Assembly (NCBI RefSeq): GCF_026410085.1
Contig: NZ_CP112866.1
Span: 4,959,001 to 5,023,000, forward strand
Source of the DNA: Pseudomonas quebecensis
GTDB lineage: Bacteria; Pseudomonadota; Gammaproteobacteria; Pseudomonadales; Pseudomonadaceae
Length of the DNA: 64,000 nt
Reading direction: 5' to 3'
Shown here: positions 1 to 8,837 of the stretch, one piece after another
How the letters are laid out: each line of letters begins with the position of its first letter
Position numbering within the stretch: the stretch's first letter is position 1
Translations under genes and position numbers: made by a program
The notes under the pieces: model-generated
Databases searched by the model: none
What the model saw: only the letters and a program-made list of their open reading frames with translations
What the model was told of the DNA's origin: nothing

Positions 1-1
1 T

Positions 2-871
2 TACCTGAGCAAGGCCCGCCTGGAGCAATTGAAAAGCTTCAACGAGACCCTGCGCCAGTTGGCCAATGTGGAACAGGAGATCACTAACCAGCAGTCGCAG
101 CTGGAAGACCAGAAGAGCAGCCTGGACGCCCAGCGCAACGAACTGGACAAGGTTCGCAAGGAACGCCAGTTGGCCTTGGCCAAGCTCAATGACGATGTAA
201 AGGCACGCGACGCCAAGCTGCAGGCCCGTGAACAGGACCAGGCCGACCTGGCGAAAGTACTCAAGACCATCGAAGAAACCCTGGCCCGCCAGGCGCGTGA
301 GGCCGAAGAAGCACGGCAAAAAGCGCTGATCGCCCAGCAGGAAGCGGAAAAAAAGCGCCAGCGCGAGGCCGAGCTGGCCGCCACCTCGGATGCGCCGGCG
401 CCGCGTAAACCGGCGCACGCGGCTCCCGGCCCGCTGGTTTCCAGCGCCGGGGAATCCTTCGGCGGGCCATTTGCTTCGGCACGCGGCAAACTTCCATGGC
501 CGGTTGATGGTCGATTACTGGCACGCTTCGGAGAAACCCGCGGCGACGACACCCGCGCCAAGTGGGATGGTGTAATGATCAGCGCCGCTGCCGGCAGCCA
601 GGTCCACGCCGTCCACGGTGGCCGCGTAGTGTTTGCCGATTGGCTGCGCGGGGCCGGTTTATTGGTGATTCTCGACCACGGGAATGGCTATTTGAGCCTT
701 TACGGCCACAATCAGACATTACTCAAGTCGGCAGGTGATGTTGTAAAAGCCGGTGAATCCATCTCCACTGTCGGTAACAGTGGCGGCCAGGACACCCCGG
801 CGTTGTACTTCGCTATTCGTCAGCAGGGTCGCCCAAGCGATCCCGCACAATGGTGCAGAACCCAAGGATAA
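2..871 (+). CDS. envC: Murein hydrolase activator EnvC-like (5' end outside window)
   Basis: Only the C-terminal part is present; the frame is open from base 2. The first half is a charged, Gln/Glu/Lys-rich coiled coil (EQEITNQQSQLEDQ, AREAEEARQKALIAQQ). After an Ala/Pro linker comes a LytM/M23-fold domain (WPVDGRLLARFGE to ALYFAIRQQG). The zinc ligands of active M23 peptidases look lost: the usual HLH motif reads ALYF and the first His position reads KWDG. That fits the EnvC family, whose degenerate LytM domain activates periplasmic amidases at the division septum rather than cutting peptidoglycan itself. The next gene, ctpA, starts 31 bases downstream in the same direction, so co-transcription is likely. 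An NlpD-type protein is the alternative, but the long coiled coil favours EnvC. Confidence 0.88.
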   Translation, partial: YLSKARLEQLKSFNETLRQLANVEQEITNQQSQLEDQKSSLDAQRNELDKVRKERQLALAKLNDDVKARDAKLQAREQDQADLAKVLKTIEETLARQAREAEEARQKALIAQQEAEKKRQREAELAATSDAPAPRKPAHAAPGPLVSSAGESFGGPFASARGKLPWPVDGRLLARFGETRGDDTRAKWDGVMISAAAGSQVHAVHGGRVVFADWLRGAGLLVILDHGNGYLSLYGHNQTLLKSAGDVVKAGESISTVGNSGGQDTPALYFAIRQQGRPSDPAQWCRTQG

Positions 872-902
872 GGGTCGCATCTACATTAGGAGTTCGTTCG
901 AC

Positions 903-2219
903 ATGCTGCATTTGTCCCGCCTCACTTCGCTGGCCCTGACGATCGCCCTGGTGATCGGCGCGCCTCTGGCTTTTGCCGACCAGGCCGCTCCGGCTGCACC
1001 CGCCGCCACGGCCGCGACCACCAAGGCGCCGTTGCCGCTGGAAGAGCTGCGCACCTTTGCCGAGGTCATGGACCGCATCAAGGCAGCCTATGTCGAACCC
1101 GTAGACGACAAGACCCTGCTGGAAAATGCCATCAAGGGCATGCTCAGCAACCTCGACCCGCACTCCGCGTACCTCGGGCCGGAAGATTTCGCCGAGCTGC
1201 AGGAAAGCACCAGCGGTGAGTTCGGCGGTCTGGGCATTGAAGTCGGCGCCGAAGACGGCAACATCAAGGTCGTCTCGCCGATCGACGACACCCCGGCCTC
1301 CAAGGCCGGTATCCAGGCCGGCGACTTTATCGTCAAGATCAACGGCCAGCCGACCCGCGGCCAGACCATGACCGAAGCCGTCGACAAGATGCGCGGCAAG
1401 ATCGGCCAGAAAATCACCCTGACCCTGGTGCGCGACGGCGGCAACCCGTTCGACGTGACGCTGACCCGCGCAACCATCACGGTCAAGAGCGTGAAGAGCC
1501 AGTTGCTGGAGTCGGGCTACGGCTATATCCGCATCACGCAGTTCCAGGTCAAGACCGGCGACGAAGTGGCCAAGGCCCTGGCCAAGCTGCGCAAGGACAA
1601 CGGCAAGAAGCTCAGCGGTATTGTGCTCGACCTGCGCAACAACCCGGGCGGCGTGCTGCAGTCGGCGGTGGAAGTGGTCGACCATTTCATCACCAAGGGC
1701 CTGATCGTCTACACCAAGGGCCGCATCGCCAATTCCGAGCTGCGCTTCTCGGCCACCGGCAACGACCTCAGCGAGAACGTGCCGTTGGCCGTGCTGATCA
1801 ACGGCGGCAGCGCCTCGGCCTCGGAAATCGTCGCCGGTGCCCTGCAGGACCAGAAGCGTGGCGTGCTGATGGGCACCACCAGTTTCGGCAAAGGTTCGGT
1901 ACAGACCGTGTTGCCGCTGAACAACGAGCGCGCTCTGAAGATCACCACGGCGCTGTACTACACGCCGAACGGGCGTTCGATCCAGGCTCAGGGCATCGTG
2001 CCGGACATCGAAGTACGCAAGGCCAGGATCACCAACGAGATCGACAGCGAGTACTACAAAGAGGCCGACCTGCAAGGTCACCTGGGCAATGGCAACGGCG
2101 GCGCCGACCAGCCGACCGGCAGCGGCGCCAAAGCCAAGCCGATGCCGCAGGACGACGATTACCAACTGGCCCAGGCGTTGAGCCTGCTCAAGGGCTTGAG
2201 CATCACGCGCAGCCGTTGA
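903..2219 (+). CDS. ctpA: Carboxy-terminal processing protease, S41 family
   Basis: 438 residues. An N-terminal signal peptide (SRLTSLALTIALVIGAPLAFA) is followed by the S41 N-terminal helix region, a PDZ domain (about residues 95-180; GLGIEVGAEDGNIKVVSPID) and the catalytic core. The Ser/Lys dyad motifs are visible as NGGSASASEIVAGALQD and TTSFGKGSVQT. A longer frame opens at 753, but it overlaps envC. ATG 903 has a TAGGAG ribosome site and begins the signal peptide. In P. aeruginosa the homologue CtpA (with the lipoprotein LbcA) degrades peptidoglycan cross-link hydrolases, so lying next to an amidase activator fits a cell-wall remodelling operon. The low-complexity tail (GNGNGGADQPTGSG) is typical of this group. 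Confidence 0.93.
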   Translation: MLHLSRLTSLALTIALVIGAPLAFADQAAPAAPAATAATTKAPLPLEELRTFAEVMDRIKAAYVEPVDDKTLLENAIKGMLSNLDPHSAYLGPEDFAELQESTSGEFGGLGIEVGAEDGNIKVVSPIDDTPASKAGIQAGDFIVKINGQPTRGQTMTEAVDKMRGKIGQKITLTLVRDGGNPFDVTLTRATITVKSVKSQLLESGYGYIRITQFQVKTGDEVAKALAKLRKDNGKKLSGIVLDLRNNPGGVLQSAVEVVDHFITKGLIVYTKGRIANSELRFSATGNDLSENVPLAVLINGGSASASEIVAGALQDQKRGVLMGTTSFGKGSVQTVLPLNNERALKITTALYYTPNGRSIQAQGIVPDIEVRKARITNEIDSEYYKEADLQGHLGNGNGGADQPTGSGAKAKPMPQDDDYQLAQALSLLKGLSITRSR

Positions 2220-2220
2220 T

Positions 2221-3006
2221 ATGCGTTTTGCCCTGATCATCGCTGTGCTGTGCAGCCTGGCAGGTGTCGCCCACGCGGCCCCTGCCGGCGAGCCCCGCAA
2301 AGCCTATCTCACCCTGATCATCGACGACCTTGGGCAAAACCTGCCCAGGGATCGTCGCGTGCTGGCCCTGCCGGGGCCGGTCACCACGGCGATCATGCCC
2401 GACACGCCCCATGCCGCCGAATTCGCCCGCGAGGCACACAAGGCCGGCAAGATCGTGATCCTGCACATGCCCATGGACCCAGCCACCGGCCCATTCGCCT
2501 GGCACCCCGAACTCCCCATCGAAGAACTCGGCAAACGCCTGGATGCGGCCTTCAATGCGGTGCCCTATACGGCCGGCATCAATAATCATATGGGCAGCCG
2601 CATGACCGCCCAGCCACAAGCCATGGCCTGGCTGATGGCAGAGCTGCAACGGCGCAACAAGTTTTTCGTCGACAGCCGCACCAGCGCACAGACCGTGGCC
2701 GCCGCCGAGGCGCAGAAAATTGGCCTGGCCCATGTTTCGCGGGATGTATTCCTGGACGACGAACGCACGGAAGCGGCGATTACCACGCAACTGCAAACCG
2801 CGATCAAGCTGGCGCACAAACAGGGCTCGGCAGTAATGATCGGGCATCCTTACCCGCAAACCCTCGCGGTGCTGGAGCGCGAGTTGCCCAAGCTCAAGGC
2901 CCAAGGCGTTGAGTGGATCGATATCAAATTGATGATCAGCGTGCGCAGCAACCTGGCCATGGCCGGGCATGGCAGGGACGGCACTTACCGCCCGGCCCCT
3001 AGATAA
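2221..3006 (+). CDS. Divergent polysaccharide deacetylase family protein (YibQ/DUF610-like)
   Basis: 261 residues starting one base after the ctpA stop, so translationally linked to it. A signal peptide (MRFALIIAVLCSLAGVAHA) precedes a NodB-like barrel: YLTLIIDDLGQN, VTTAIMPDTPHA, ILHMPMDP and GINNHMGSRMT are the family's recurring blocks. The IDD and HMPMDP motifs correspond to metal-binding regions of polysaccharide deacetylases. No substrate is established for this divergent branch. The envC-ctpA-yibQ order is conserved in pseudomonads and suggests a role in peptidoglycan maintenance, which is inference. Confidence 0.85.
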   Translation: MRFALIIAVLCSLAGVAHAAPAGEPRKAYLTLIIDDLGQNLPRDRRVLALPGPVTTAIMPDTPHAAEFAREAHKAGKIVILHMPMDPATGPFAWHPELPIEELGKRLDAAFNAVPYTAGINNHMGSRMTAQPQAMAWLMAELQRRNKFFVDSRTSAQTVAAAEAQKIGLAHVSRDVFLDDERTEAAITTQLQTAIKLAHKQGSAVMIGHPYPQTLAVLERELPKLKAQGVEWIDIKLMISVRSNLAMAGHGRDGTYRPAPR

Positions 3007-3071
3007 CTACAGCGTTTCGCGCCCCTCAGTCCTGAATAGTGAGCCTTCGACTCATTCTGTAAGGACACTCT

Positions 3072-4658
3072 ATGAACATCACACACAGGGTTGTTTCAGG
3101 GCTGCTGCTCGGCAGTCTCTGCGCCACGCTGCATGCCGCGCCCAAGGATTTCGGCGAAGGCCTGGCCAACGCCAGCCCTGCCCGCCTTCTAACCAACGCC
3201 CAGCATCAGCACGACCACTGGAACGGTATCGGCCGAATCAGAAACGAAACCCAGACGCTCTGTACCGCCAGCCTGCTGGACACGCGCACCGAGGACGGCA
3301 CGTCCGGTCCGGCCTATGTGCTGACCAGCAGTCACTGCCTGCACCGCCTGAACGGCGCGGTGCAACGCGACTTGCCGATCAAGGGCAGCATCAGCTTCAA
3401 CTACTTCGACGACACCCTCGAAGCCCTCAAGACCTACCCGCTGAAAACCCTGAAATGGGGAAGCAGCCAAGGGGTCGACCTGGCGATTGTCGAGTTGCAG
3501 GCTTCACTGGCCGACCTGATCAAGGCCGGCATCCAGCCATTGAAACTGGCGGAAGAAGTGCCTGCCAGTGGCAGTGATATTCTCACCCTGATCGCTCCGG
3601 AATGGGACACCCTGCACCTGTCCGCCTGCACGCAACAAACGTCACGCGAACTGGTGGAGCAGCCGTTTGTGTGGCGGGTCACCATGAAGAACCAGTGCCA
3701 GGGCGTCGGCGTGGGCAGCTTCGGCGCGCCCTTGCTGGACCGGGCGACCAACCAGCTCTTCGGCATCCTCAGCACCAGCACCACAGGCCAGCCAGAGGAG
3801 CGCAAATGCCAGCGCGATGCACCGTGTGAAATCCATGGCGGTACAGCTGTCTGGCACCCCGAGACGAACTACGGCAGCCCGGTGAGCTTCCTCAATCAGT
3901 GTTTCGTCGACGGCATGCTGCAGGCCGACAGCGAACACTGCGATCTCTACCCGACCACATCCATCACCTTTCAGAACCCGGAGCCCATCCAGCAGTACTT
4001 CATCAAGCCCGCAGATGGCAAAGGCAAAGACATCGTGCCGCGCTGGAACCTGACATTCACCACCAATACTCCGTTCTATCGCTACAAGACCACCCGCCGC
4101 GCCATCGACTGCGAAAATCCGGCGCTCTACAGCGTGCCGATCAAAGCGCAAGGCGCCTACGTGAACGACGCCATCGGCCCGCAAACGGGGATGCACATGC
4201 TGTGTATTGTCGGGGTCGAGTCCGCAGAACAGCGCGTAACCAACGGCATGATGAGAAACGCCCTGACCCTTGCGGTCGAGCTCGCCGAGCCAGGGCCGGC
4301 ACGTACGCCGAATGTGACCATCAACCTGGATAAACAAGGCTCGGCGGCCTATACCGTCATCTGGAACCTGGCGCCGCCATTCATGCACCGCTATACCTAC
4401 AAGTACGGCCCTGCGGCGACCACCGATTGCCTGCGCCCCGTGGGCTATCAGCCCATACCGCCGGCGCCTGCGGCGGCGGATGAAGAGGACGAGATCATCG
4501 ACCTGGTCTACCCACTCAATGATCACCCCGGCATGGTGCTGGAAAAGTATGCCCAGGTGATCAGCGTCAGAAACACACCGTACAAAATCTGTACCTATGC
4601 CTTCGACCAGGCGGACCAGCCGTCTACCCTGCGTGTGGACCTGCTCAAGCCGCGCTGA
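3072..4658 (+). CDS. Secreted trypsin-fold serine protease-like protein, possibly inactive
   Basis: 528 residues with a signal peptide (MNITHRVVSGLLLGSLCATLHA). ATG 3072 follows an AAGGA site. The trypsin fold shows in the His box (YVLTSSHCLHRL), the Asp box (GVDLAIVELQ) and a region around GVGVGSFGAPLLD that normally reads GxSGxP. Here the residue at the usual nucleophile position is Phe, with Ser one position earlier (GSFGAP; codons AGC TTC GGC). The nucleophile may therefore be missing or shifted. The last 240 residues are Cys-poor and of unknown fold. It stands alone, convergent with the next gene (2-base gap). The exported location is clear; activity is uncertain. Confidence 0.75.
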   Translation: MNITHRVVSGLLLGSLCATLHAAPKDFGEGLANASPARLLTNAQHQHDHWNGIGRIRNETQTLCTASLLDTRTEDGTSGPAYVLTSSHCLHRLNGAVQRDLPIKGSISFNYFDDTLEALKTYPLKTLKWGSSQGVDLAIVELQASLADLIKAGIQPLKLAEEVPASGSDILTLIAPEWDTLHLSACTQQTSRELVEQPFVWRVTMKNQCQGVGVGSFGAPLLDRATNQLFGILSTSTTGQPEERKCQRDAPCEIHGGTAVWHPETNYGSPVSFLNQCFVDGMLQADSEHCDLYPTTSITFQNPEPIQQYFIKPADGKGKDIVPRWNLTFTTNTPFYRYKTTRRAIDCENPALYSVPIKAQGAYVNDAIGPQTGMHMLCIVGVESAEQRVTNGMMRNALTLAVELAEPGPARTPNVTINLDKQGSAAYTVIWNLAPPFMHRYTYKYGPAATTDCLRPVGYQPIPPAPAAADEEDEIIDLVYPLNDHPGMVLEKYAQVISVRNTPYKICTYAFDQADQPSTLRVDLLKPR

Positions 4659-4660
4659 GG

Positions 4661-5416
4661 CTAGAGGTAACGCGCCATGATCTCGTCGATCACGCCTTCT
4701 TTGCGCAGCTGATCCAGCGCCGCCTGCAGTTTGCTCACCTGCTCGTCCGGTACGTTCTTGTTCAGCGCGAGGTAGAGCTGGGCGCTATTGAAGCGCAAAA
4801 CCGTCTTGAAGCCGGTGATGCCGACTTGCCGCGCCAGGTATCGCCCGGCCGGGTCGCCGGTGGCCCAAAGGTCAATCCGGCCATCCATGAGCTTTTGCGC
4901 GTTGTCTTGATCACGCAGCACGACCACAGGCTTGAGCCCCTGTTTTTCGAGGCTTTCAGCGATGGCGTCACCTTTGTAGGCGCCGATCTTGTAGCGCCGT
5001 GCGTGCTCCAGGTCGTCCAGCTGGATAGTGCTGTCGGCCTTGGCCAGCAATACCCAGTCATCCGGACCGATGGGGCCGACCCATTTGAACAGCGCTTCGC
5101 GGTCCGGCAGGCGCGCCATGACGAACACACCATAACCGGGCTTTTCCAGGGCGAGCTTGTAGATTCGTTCCCAAGGGAAACGCAAGGTGAGGTCGTAAGA
5201 GATCCCGGCGCGCTTAAAGGTTTCGCGCACGATGTCCACGGCGATGCCTTCGATGTTCTCGTCCTTGGCGAAGTTCTTGCCGTTTTTGGCCATGTTATAG
5301 GGCGGGAAATTTTCCGTGAGCAGCACCAGAGGGCTGCCGGATGCGTCGTCGGCGCGGGCCGAGCCGGCCAACAGGAGGGAGGTGCCGGCGAGGGCGAGCA
5401 GCAGGTGTTTGAACAT
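4661..5416 (-). CDS. Periplasmic solute-binding protein, SBP_bac_3 family
   Basis: 251 residues counted from the Met of MFKHLLLALAGTSLLLAGSARA, a clear signal peptide. An upstream in-frame Met would place 21 extra residues before it and is disfavoured. The body is a type II periplasmic binding fold (LVLLTENFPPYNMAK, EGIAVDIVRETFKRAGISYDL, YKIGAYKGDAIAESL, DLWATGDPAGRYLARQ), like amino-acid binding proteins and the PA5139-type proteins of pseudomonads. No permease or ATPase gene adjoins it. It follows hisF on the same strand after 66 bases and may be read from the his transcript. Ligand unknown. Confidence 0.8.
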   Translation of the reverse strand: MFKHLLLALAGTSLLLAGSARADDASGSPLVLLTENFPPYNMAKNGKNFAKDENIEGIAVDIVRETFKRAGISYDLTLRFPWERIYKLALEKPGYGVFVMARLPDREALFKWVGPIGPDDWVLLAKADSTIQLDDLEHARRYKIGAYKGDAIAESLEKQGLKPVVVLRDQDNAQKLMDGRIDLWATGDPAGRYLARQVGITGFKTVLRFNSAQLYLALNKNVPDEQVSKLQAALDQLRKEGVIDEIMARYL

Positions 5417-5482
5417 GAAGGTTACCGAAATCCATGGCAAGCGCAGAGAGTGCCGCGCGCCTGCCATGGTGTCCAGCAACGT

Positions 5483-6253
5483 TTAGCGAACGACGATACC
5501 GCGAGCTGCCATGTAGGCCTTGGCCTCAGGAACGGTGTACTCGCCAAAGTGGAAAATACTCGCCGCCAGCACCGCGCTGGCGTGGCCTTCGATGACACCG
5601 TCAGCCAAGTGCTGCAGGGTGCCGACGCCGCCGGAAGCGATCACCGGAATGCCCAAAGCATCGCTGATGGCGCGCGTCACACCCAGGTCGAAGCCGTTTT
5701 TCATGCCGTCCTGGTCCATGCTGGTCAGCAGGATTTCACCGGCGCCCAGGCCTTCCATTTTCATCGCCCATTCCACCGCGTCCAGGCCGGTGGGTTTGCG
5801 GCCGCCGTGGGTGAAGATCTCCCAGCGCGGGGTTTCGCCGGGGCCGGAGACCTTCTTGGCGTCAATGGCCACCACGATGCATTGCGAGCCGAAGTGCTGT
5901 GCCGCTTCGCCGACAAACTCGGGATTGAACACTGCCGCCGTGTTGATCGAAACCTTGTCCGCACCGGCATTGAGCAGGTTGCGGATGTCTTGCACGGTGC
6001 GCACGCCACCGCCGACGGTCAGCGGGATAAACACCTGGCTGGCCATGCGCTCAACGGTGTGCAGGGTGGTGTCGCGGCCGTCGACGCTGGCGGTAATGTC
6101 GAGAAAGGTAATCTCGTCGGCACCCTGCTCATCGTAGCGACGGGCAATTTCCACCGGGTCGCCGGCGTCGCGGATGTTCTCGAACTTGACGCCCTTGACC
6201 ACGCGACCGTTGTCGACGTCCAGGCAAGGGATGATGCGTCTGGCTAAAGCCAT
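5483..6253 (-). CDS. hisF: Imidazole glycerol phosphate synthase cyclase subunit HisF
   Basis: 256 residues, standard length. A (beta/alpha)8 barrel with the catalytic Asp in [15 protein letters not shown] and the second conserved Asp in [10 protein letters not shown], plus phosphate-binding loops LTVGGGVRT and IASGGVGT. With HisH it converts PRFAR and ammonia from glutamine into imidazole glycerol phosphate and AICAR, the branch step between histidine and purine synthesis. It is last of the his genes here, separated from hisA by 83 bases that hold a hairpin repeat. Confidence 0.97.
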   Translation of the reverse strand: MALARRIIPCLDVDNGRVVKGVKFENIRDAGDPVEIARRYDEQGADEITFLDITASVDGRDTTLHTVERMASQVFIPLTVGGGVRTVQDIRNLLNAGADKVSINTAAVFNPEFVGEAAQHFGSQCIVVAIDAKKVSGPGETPRWEIFTHGGRKPTGLDAVEWAMKMEGLGAGEILLTSMDQDGMKNGFDLGVTRAISDALGIPVIASGGVGTLQHLADGVIEGHASAVLAASIFHFGEYTVPEAKAYMAARGIVVR

Positions 6254-6269
6254 GGGCTTATCTCCGATA

Positions 6270-6336
6270 AGAGTTGCAAGCTTTGAGCTATAGGCTGCAA
6301 GTAGAAGCAGATCTGCTTTTACTTGCAGCTTGCAGC
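6270..6336. repeat. Intergenic AGCTTGCAGC-type repeat with hairpin between hisA and hisF
   Basis: The spacer is built from variants of GCTGCAAG/CTTGCAGC. An inverted repeat, GCTGCAAGTA (6294-6303) against TACTTGCAGC (6320-6329), encloses the palindromic AAGCAGATCTGCTT, giving a long hairpin. A related spacer lies at 7087-7175. Such dispersed intergenic repeats are common in P. fluorescens genomes; they may attenuate or stabilise operon mRNA (inference). Confidence 0.6.
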
Positions 6337-7086
6337 CTACGACTTGGACCTGGCCGCGTAGCCATCACAAAAAGCTTGAGCTTCAGCCACGTCCAGCGTG
6401 CCCTCATAGATCGCACGGCCGGTGATGGCGCCAATGATGCCGGGGGCCTTGGCGTCCAGCAGTGACTTGATGTCACCCAGGTTGTGGATACCGCCGGAAG
6501 CGATCACCGGAATCTTCGTCGCCGCCGCCAGTGCCGCGGTGAACGGCACGTTGCAGCCCTGCATCATGCCGTCTTTGGCGATGTCGGTATAAACGATGGC
6601 GGACACGCCATCGGCTTCGAACTGCCTGGCAAGGTCGATCACCTGCACGGTGCTGATCTCAGCCCAGCCGTCGGTGGCGACGAAACCGTCCTTGGCATCC
6701 AGGCCCACGATCACTTTGCCGGGAAACGCGCGACAGGCTTGGGCGACAAACGCCGGGTCTTTGACCGCCTTGGTGCCGATGATCACGTAGCTCACGCCGG
6801 CCTTGACGTAATGCTCGATGGTTTCCAGAGAGCGGATACCGCCGCCGATCTGGATCGGCAGGTTCGGGTAGCGCTTGGCGATGGCGGTGACGACTTCACC
6901 ATTGACCGGCTGGCCTTCGAAGGCGCCGTTCAAGTCCACCAGATGCAGACGACGGCAGCCCCCTTCCACCCATTTGGCAGCCATGCTCACCGGGTCATCG
7001 GAGAACACGGTGGAATCTTCCATGCGGCCTTGGCGCAGACGTACGCAGGCGCCGTCCTTGAGATCGATAGCGGGGATAATTAGCAT
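6337..7086 (-). CDS. hisA: Phosphoribosylformimino-5-aminoimidazole carboxamide ribotide isomerase HisA
   Basis: 249 residues, slightly longer than the usual 245 because of the tail GYAARSKS. Half-barrel repeats match His[19 protein letters not shown] holds the catalytic Asp, [16 protein letters not shown] the second region, and IQIGGGIRS and VIASGGIHN bind phosphate. Catalyses the Amadori isomerisation of ProFAR to PRFAR in the cytosol. Lies between DUF2164 and hisF on the same strand. Confidence 0.97.
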   Translation of the reverse strand: MLIIPAIDLKDGACVRLRQGRMEDSTVFSDDPVSMAAKWVEGGCRRLHLVDLNGAFEGQPVNGEVVTAIAKRYPNLPIQIGGGIRSLETIEHYVKAGVSYVIIGTKAVKDPAFVAQACRAFPGKVIVGLDAKDGFVATDGWAEISTVQVIDLARQFEADGVSAIVYTDIAKDGMMQGCNVPFTAALAAATKIPVIASGGIHNLGDIKSLLDAKAPGIIGAITGRAIYEGTLDVAEAQAFCDGYAARSKS

Positions 7087-7175
7087 GCTTTTCCTTCGTC
7101 AAAGAGCTGCAAGCTGCAAGCTATAAGCTGCAAGCAAGCACGCGTATCAATTCTTGCAGCCTGGGCTTGAAGCTT
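7087..7175. repeat. Second GCTGCAAGC-type spacer repeat
   Basis: Between hisA and the DUF2164 gene. Several overlapping copies of AGCTGCAAGC occur (7099-7135), then TTCTTGCAGCCTGGGCTTGAAGC. It is the same repeat class as the hisA-hisF spacer, so hisA is bracketed by related elements. Confidence 0.55.
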
Positions 7176-7436
7176 TCAGCTGCTCTTTTCAAGCGACCAC
7201 AGGTCGCTTTCTATGCTTTCGAACCGTTCTTTAAGGAGCGTCTGCGTATCGAAAATCGCCCTGTTGTAATAGTGCGGAGCCACTTCGGTGGTGAACAGCT
7301 CAAGAATCTCGGCGACCTCGAACGAGCCCAATTTGAGCTCGAAGCGGTCCTCCATGAATCGCTTGATCTTGACGGTCGCCTCACTCTCCTGTTCGGGCGT
7401 GAGGGTCAGGATCGGCGGTTTCGGCTTCCTGGCCAC
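7176..7436 (-). CDS. DUF2164 family protein
   Basis: 86 residues; recognisable DUF2164 pattern (LTPEQESEATVKIKRFMEDRFELKLGSFEV region, then APHYYNRAIFDTQTLLKERFE). Small, soluble, no signal peptide. It sits directly against the hisH stop in the his operon, as in other pseudomonads. No function is established; co-location with hisH and hisA may only reflect shared transcription. Confidence 0.85.
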   Translation of the reverse strand: MARKPKPPILTLTPEQESEATVKIKRFMEDRFELKLGSFEVAEILELFTTEVAPHYYNRAIFDTQTLLKERFESIESDLWSLEKSS

Positions 7437-8075
7437 TTACCAGCGCCCGTCCCACGCGGCGAAGTTCTGCAGCAATTGCAGGCCATGGGTATGGCTTTTC
7501 TCCGGGTGGAACTGCACGGCAAACCGCGAACCGTCGGCCAGCGCTGCGGCAAAGTCGACGCCGTAGTGCCCGCCACCCACCACCTGGCCGGGCTTGGCGG
7601 CGGCGATGTAGTAGCTGTGGACGAAGTAGAAACGCGCCATGTCCGGCACTTCGTGCCACAGCGGGTGATCCACGGTCTGGCGGACTTCGTTCCAGCCCAT
7701 GTGCGGGACTTTCAGGTGTTCACCGTCTTCATGCAGGTCTTTGCCGAAAAACTTCACCTGGCCTGGGAACAGGCCGATGCAGTCGACGCCTTCGTTCTCT
7801 TCACTGTTGTCGAGCAAGGCTTGCATGCCCACGCAGATGCCGAGGAACGGGCGGTCCTGGCTGACTTCACGCACCAGGCTGTCAAAGCCCAGGCGGCGGA
7901 TCTCGGCCATGCAATCGCGAATCGCGCCAACGCCTGGGAACACCACACGGTCGGCTTCGCGAATCACCTTGGCATCGCTGGTGATCAGCACCTTGCCGGC
8001 GCCTACGTGCTCGAGGGCCTTGGCCACCGAGTGCAGGTTACCCATGCCGTAATCGATAACCGCGACCGTCTGCAT
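7437..8075 (-). CDS. hisH: Imidazole glycerol phosphate synthase glutaminase subunit HisH
   Basis: 212 residues. Class I glutamine amidotransferase: nucleophile Cys in [13 protein letters not shown], His and Glu of the triad in [12 protein letters not shown]. Oxyanion region PGVGAIRDC. It supplies ammonia to HisF through the HisF barrel. Its ATG shares one base with the hisB stop, so translation is coupled. Confidence 0.97.
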   Translation of the reverse strand: MQTVAVIDYGMGNLHSVAKALEHVGAGKVLITSDAKVIREADRVVFPGVGAIRDCMAEIRRLGFDSLVREVSQDRPFLGICVGMQALLDNSEENEGVDCIGLFPGQVKFFGKDLHEDGEHLKVPHMGWNEVRQTVDHPLWHEVPDMARFYFVHSYYIAAAKPGQVVGGGHYGVDFAAALADGSRFAVQFHPEKSHTHGLQLLQNFAAWDGRW

Positions 8076-8668
8076 TACAGCACGCCCTTGGTCGAGGGCA
8101 TTTGCCCGGCCATGCGCTCATCCAGCTCCACGGCCATGCGCAGCGCGCGGCCGAAAGCCTTGAACACGGTTTCGATCTGGTGGTGGGTATTGGTGCCGCG
8201 CAGGTTGTCGATGTGCAGGCTGACCAGGGCGTGGTTAACGAAGCCCTGGAAGAATTCCTGGAACAGGTCGACATCGAAGCCGCCCACGGTGGCGCGGGTG
8301 TATGGCACGTGCATCTGCAGGCCAGGGCGGCCGGAGAAGTCGATCACCACGCGCGACAGCGCTTCGTCCAGCGGCACATAGGCGTGACCGTAGCGACGGA
8401 TGCCTTTTTTGTCGCCGATGGCTTTGGCAAACGCCTGCCCGAGCGTGATGCCGACGTCTTCCACGGTGTGGTGGTCATCGATATGCAGGTCGCCCTTGCA
8501 GACGATATCCAGGTCGATCAACCCGTGACGGGCGATCTGGTCCAGCATGTGCTCAAGAAAAGGGACGCCGATATCAAATCGGGCCTTTCCGGTGCCATCC
8601 AGGTTGATCGAGGCTTTGATCTGGGTTTCCAGAGTGTCGCGCTCGACGGACGCCATACGTTCGACCAT
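8075..8668 (-). CDS. hisB: Imidazoleglycerol-phosphate dehydratase HisB
   Basis: 197 residues, the monofunctional form. Manganese-binding His motifs are present: [30 protein letters not shown] and [15 protein letters not shown]. Start ATG has a GGAG site eight bases upstream. First gene of the his group, so its promoter should lie in 8669-8760. Catalyses the dehydration of imidazole glycerol phosphate to imidazole acetol phosphate. Confidence 0.97.
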   Translation of the reverse strand: MVERMASVERDTLETQIKASINLDGTGKARFDIGVPFLEHMLDQIARHGLIDLDIVCKGDLHIDDHHTVEDVGITLGQAFAKAIGDKKGIRRYGHAYVPLDEALSRVVIDFSGRPGLQMHVPYTRATVGGFDVDLFQEFFQGFVNHALVSLHIDNLRGTNTHHQIETVFKAFGRALRMAVELDERMAGQMPSTKGVL

Positions 8669-8799
8669 TACCAGCTCCGCAAAATCGTTGGGCGAAAAAG
8701 GCAGCCATTATAGGGGCGCGGGCGCTAAACAGAAACATCGGAGGGGATAAGACTGACGAGTTGAGGCGGGCAATGTCGGGGATAGACATGTGCATACAA

Positions 8800-8826
8800 G
8801 CGGGCGCTCCAGGATGGTGCGCCCGC
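8800..8826 (-). terminator. Hairpin downstream of the MFS gene
   Basis: Perfect 8-bp inverted repeat GCGGGCGC (8800-8807) and GCGCCCGC (8819-8826) with an 11-base loop, 12 bases past the transporter stop. There is no T-run on the minus strand, so it may be a weak or Rho-assisted terminator or only an mRNA-stabilising hairpin. Confidence 0.4.
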
Positions 8827-8837
8827 CTGCAATCAAC

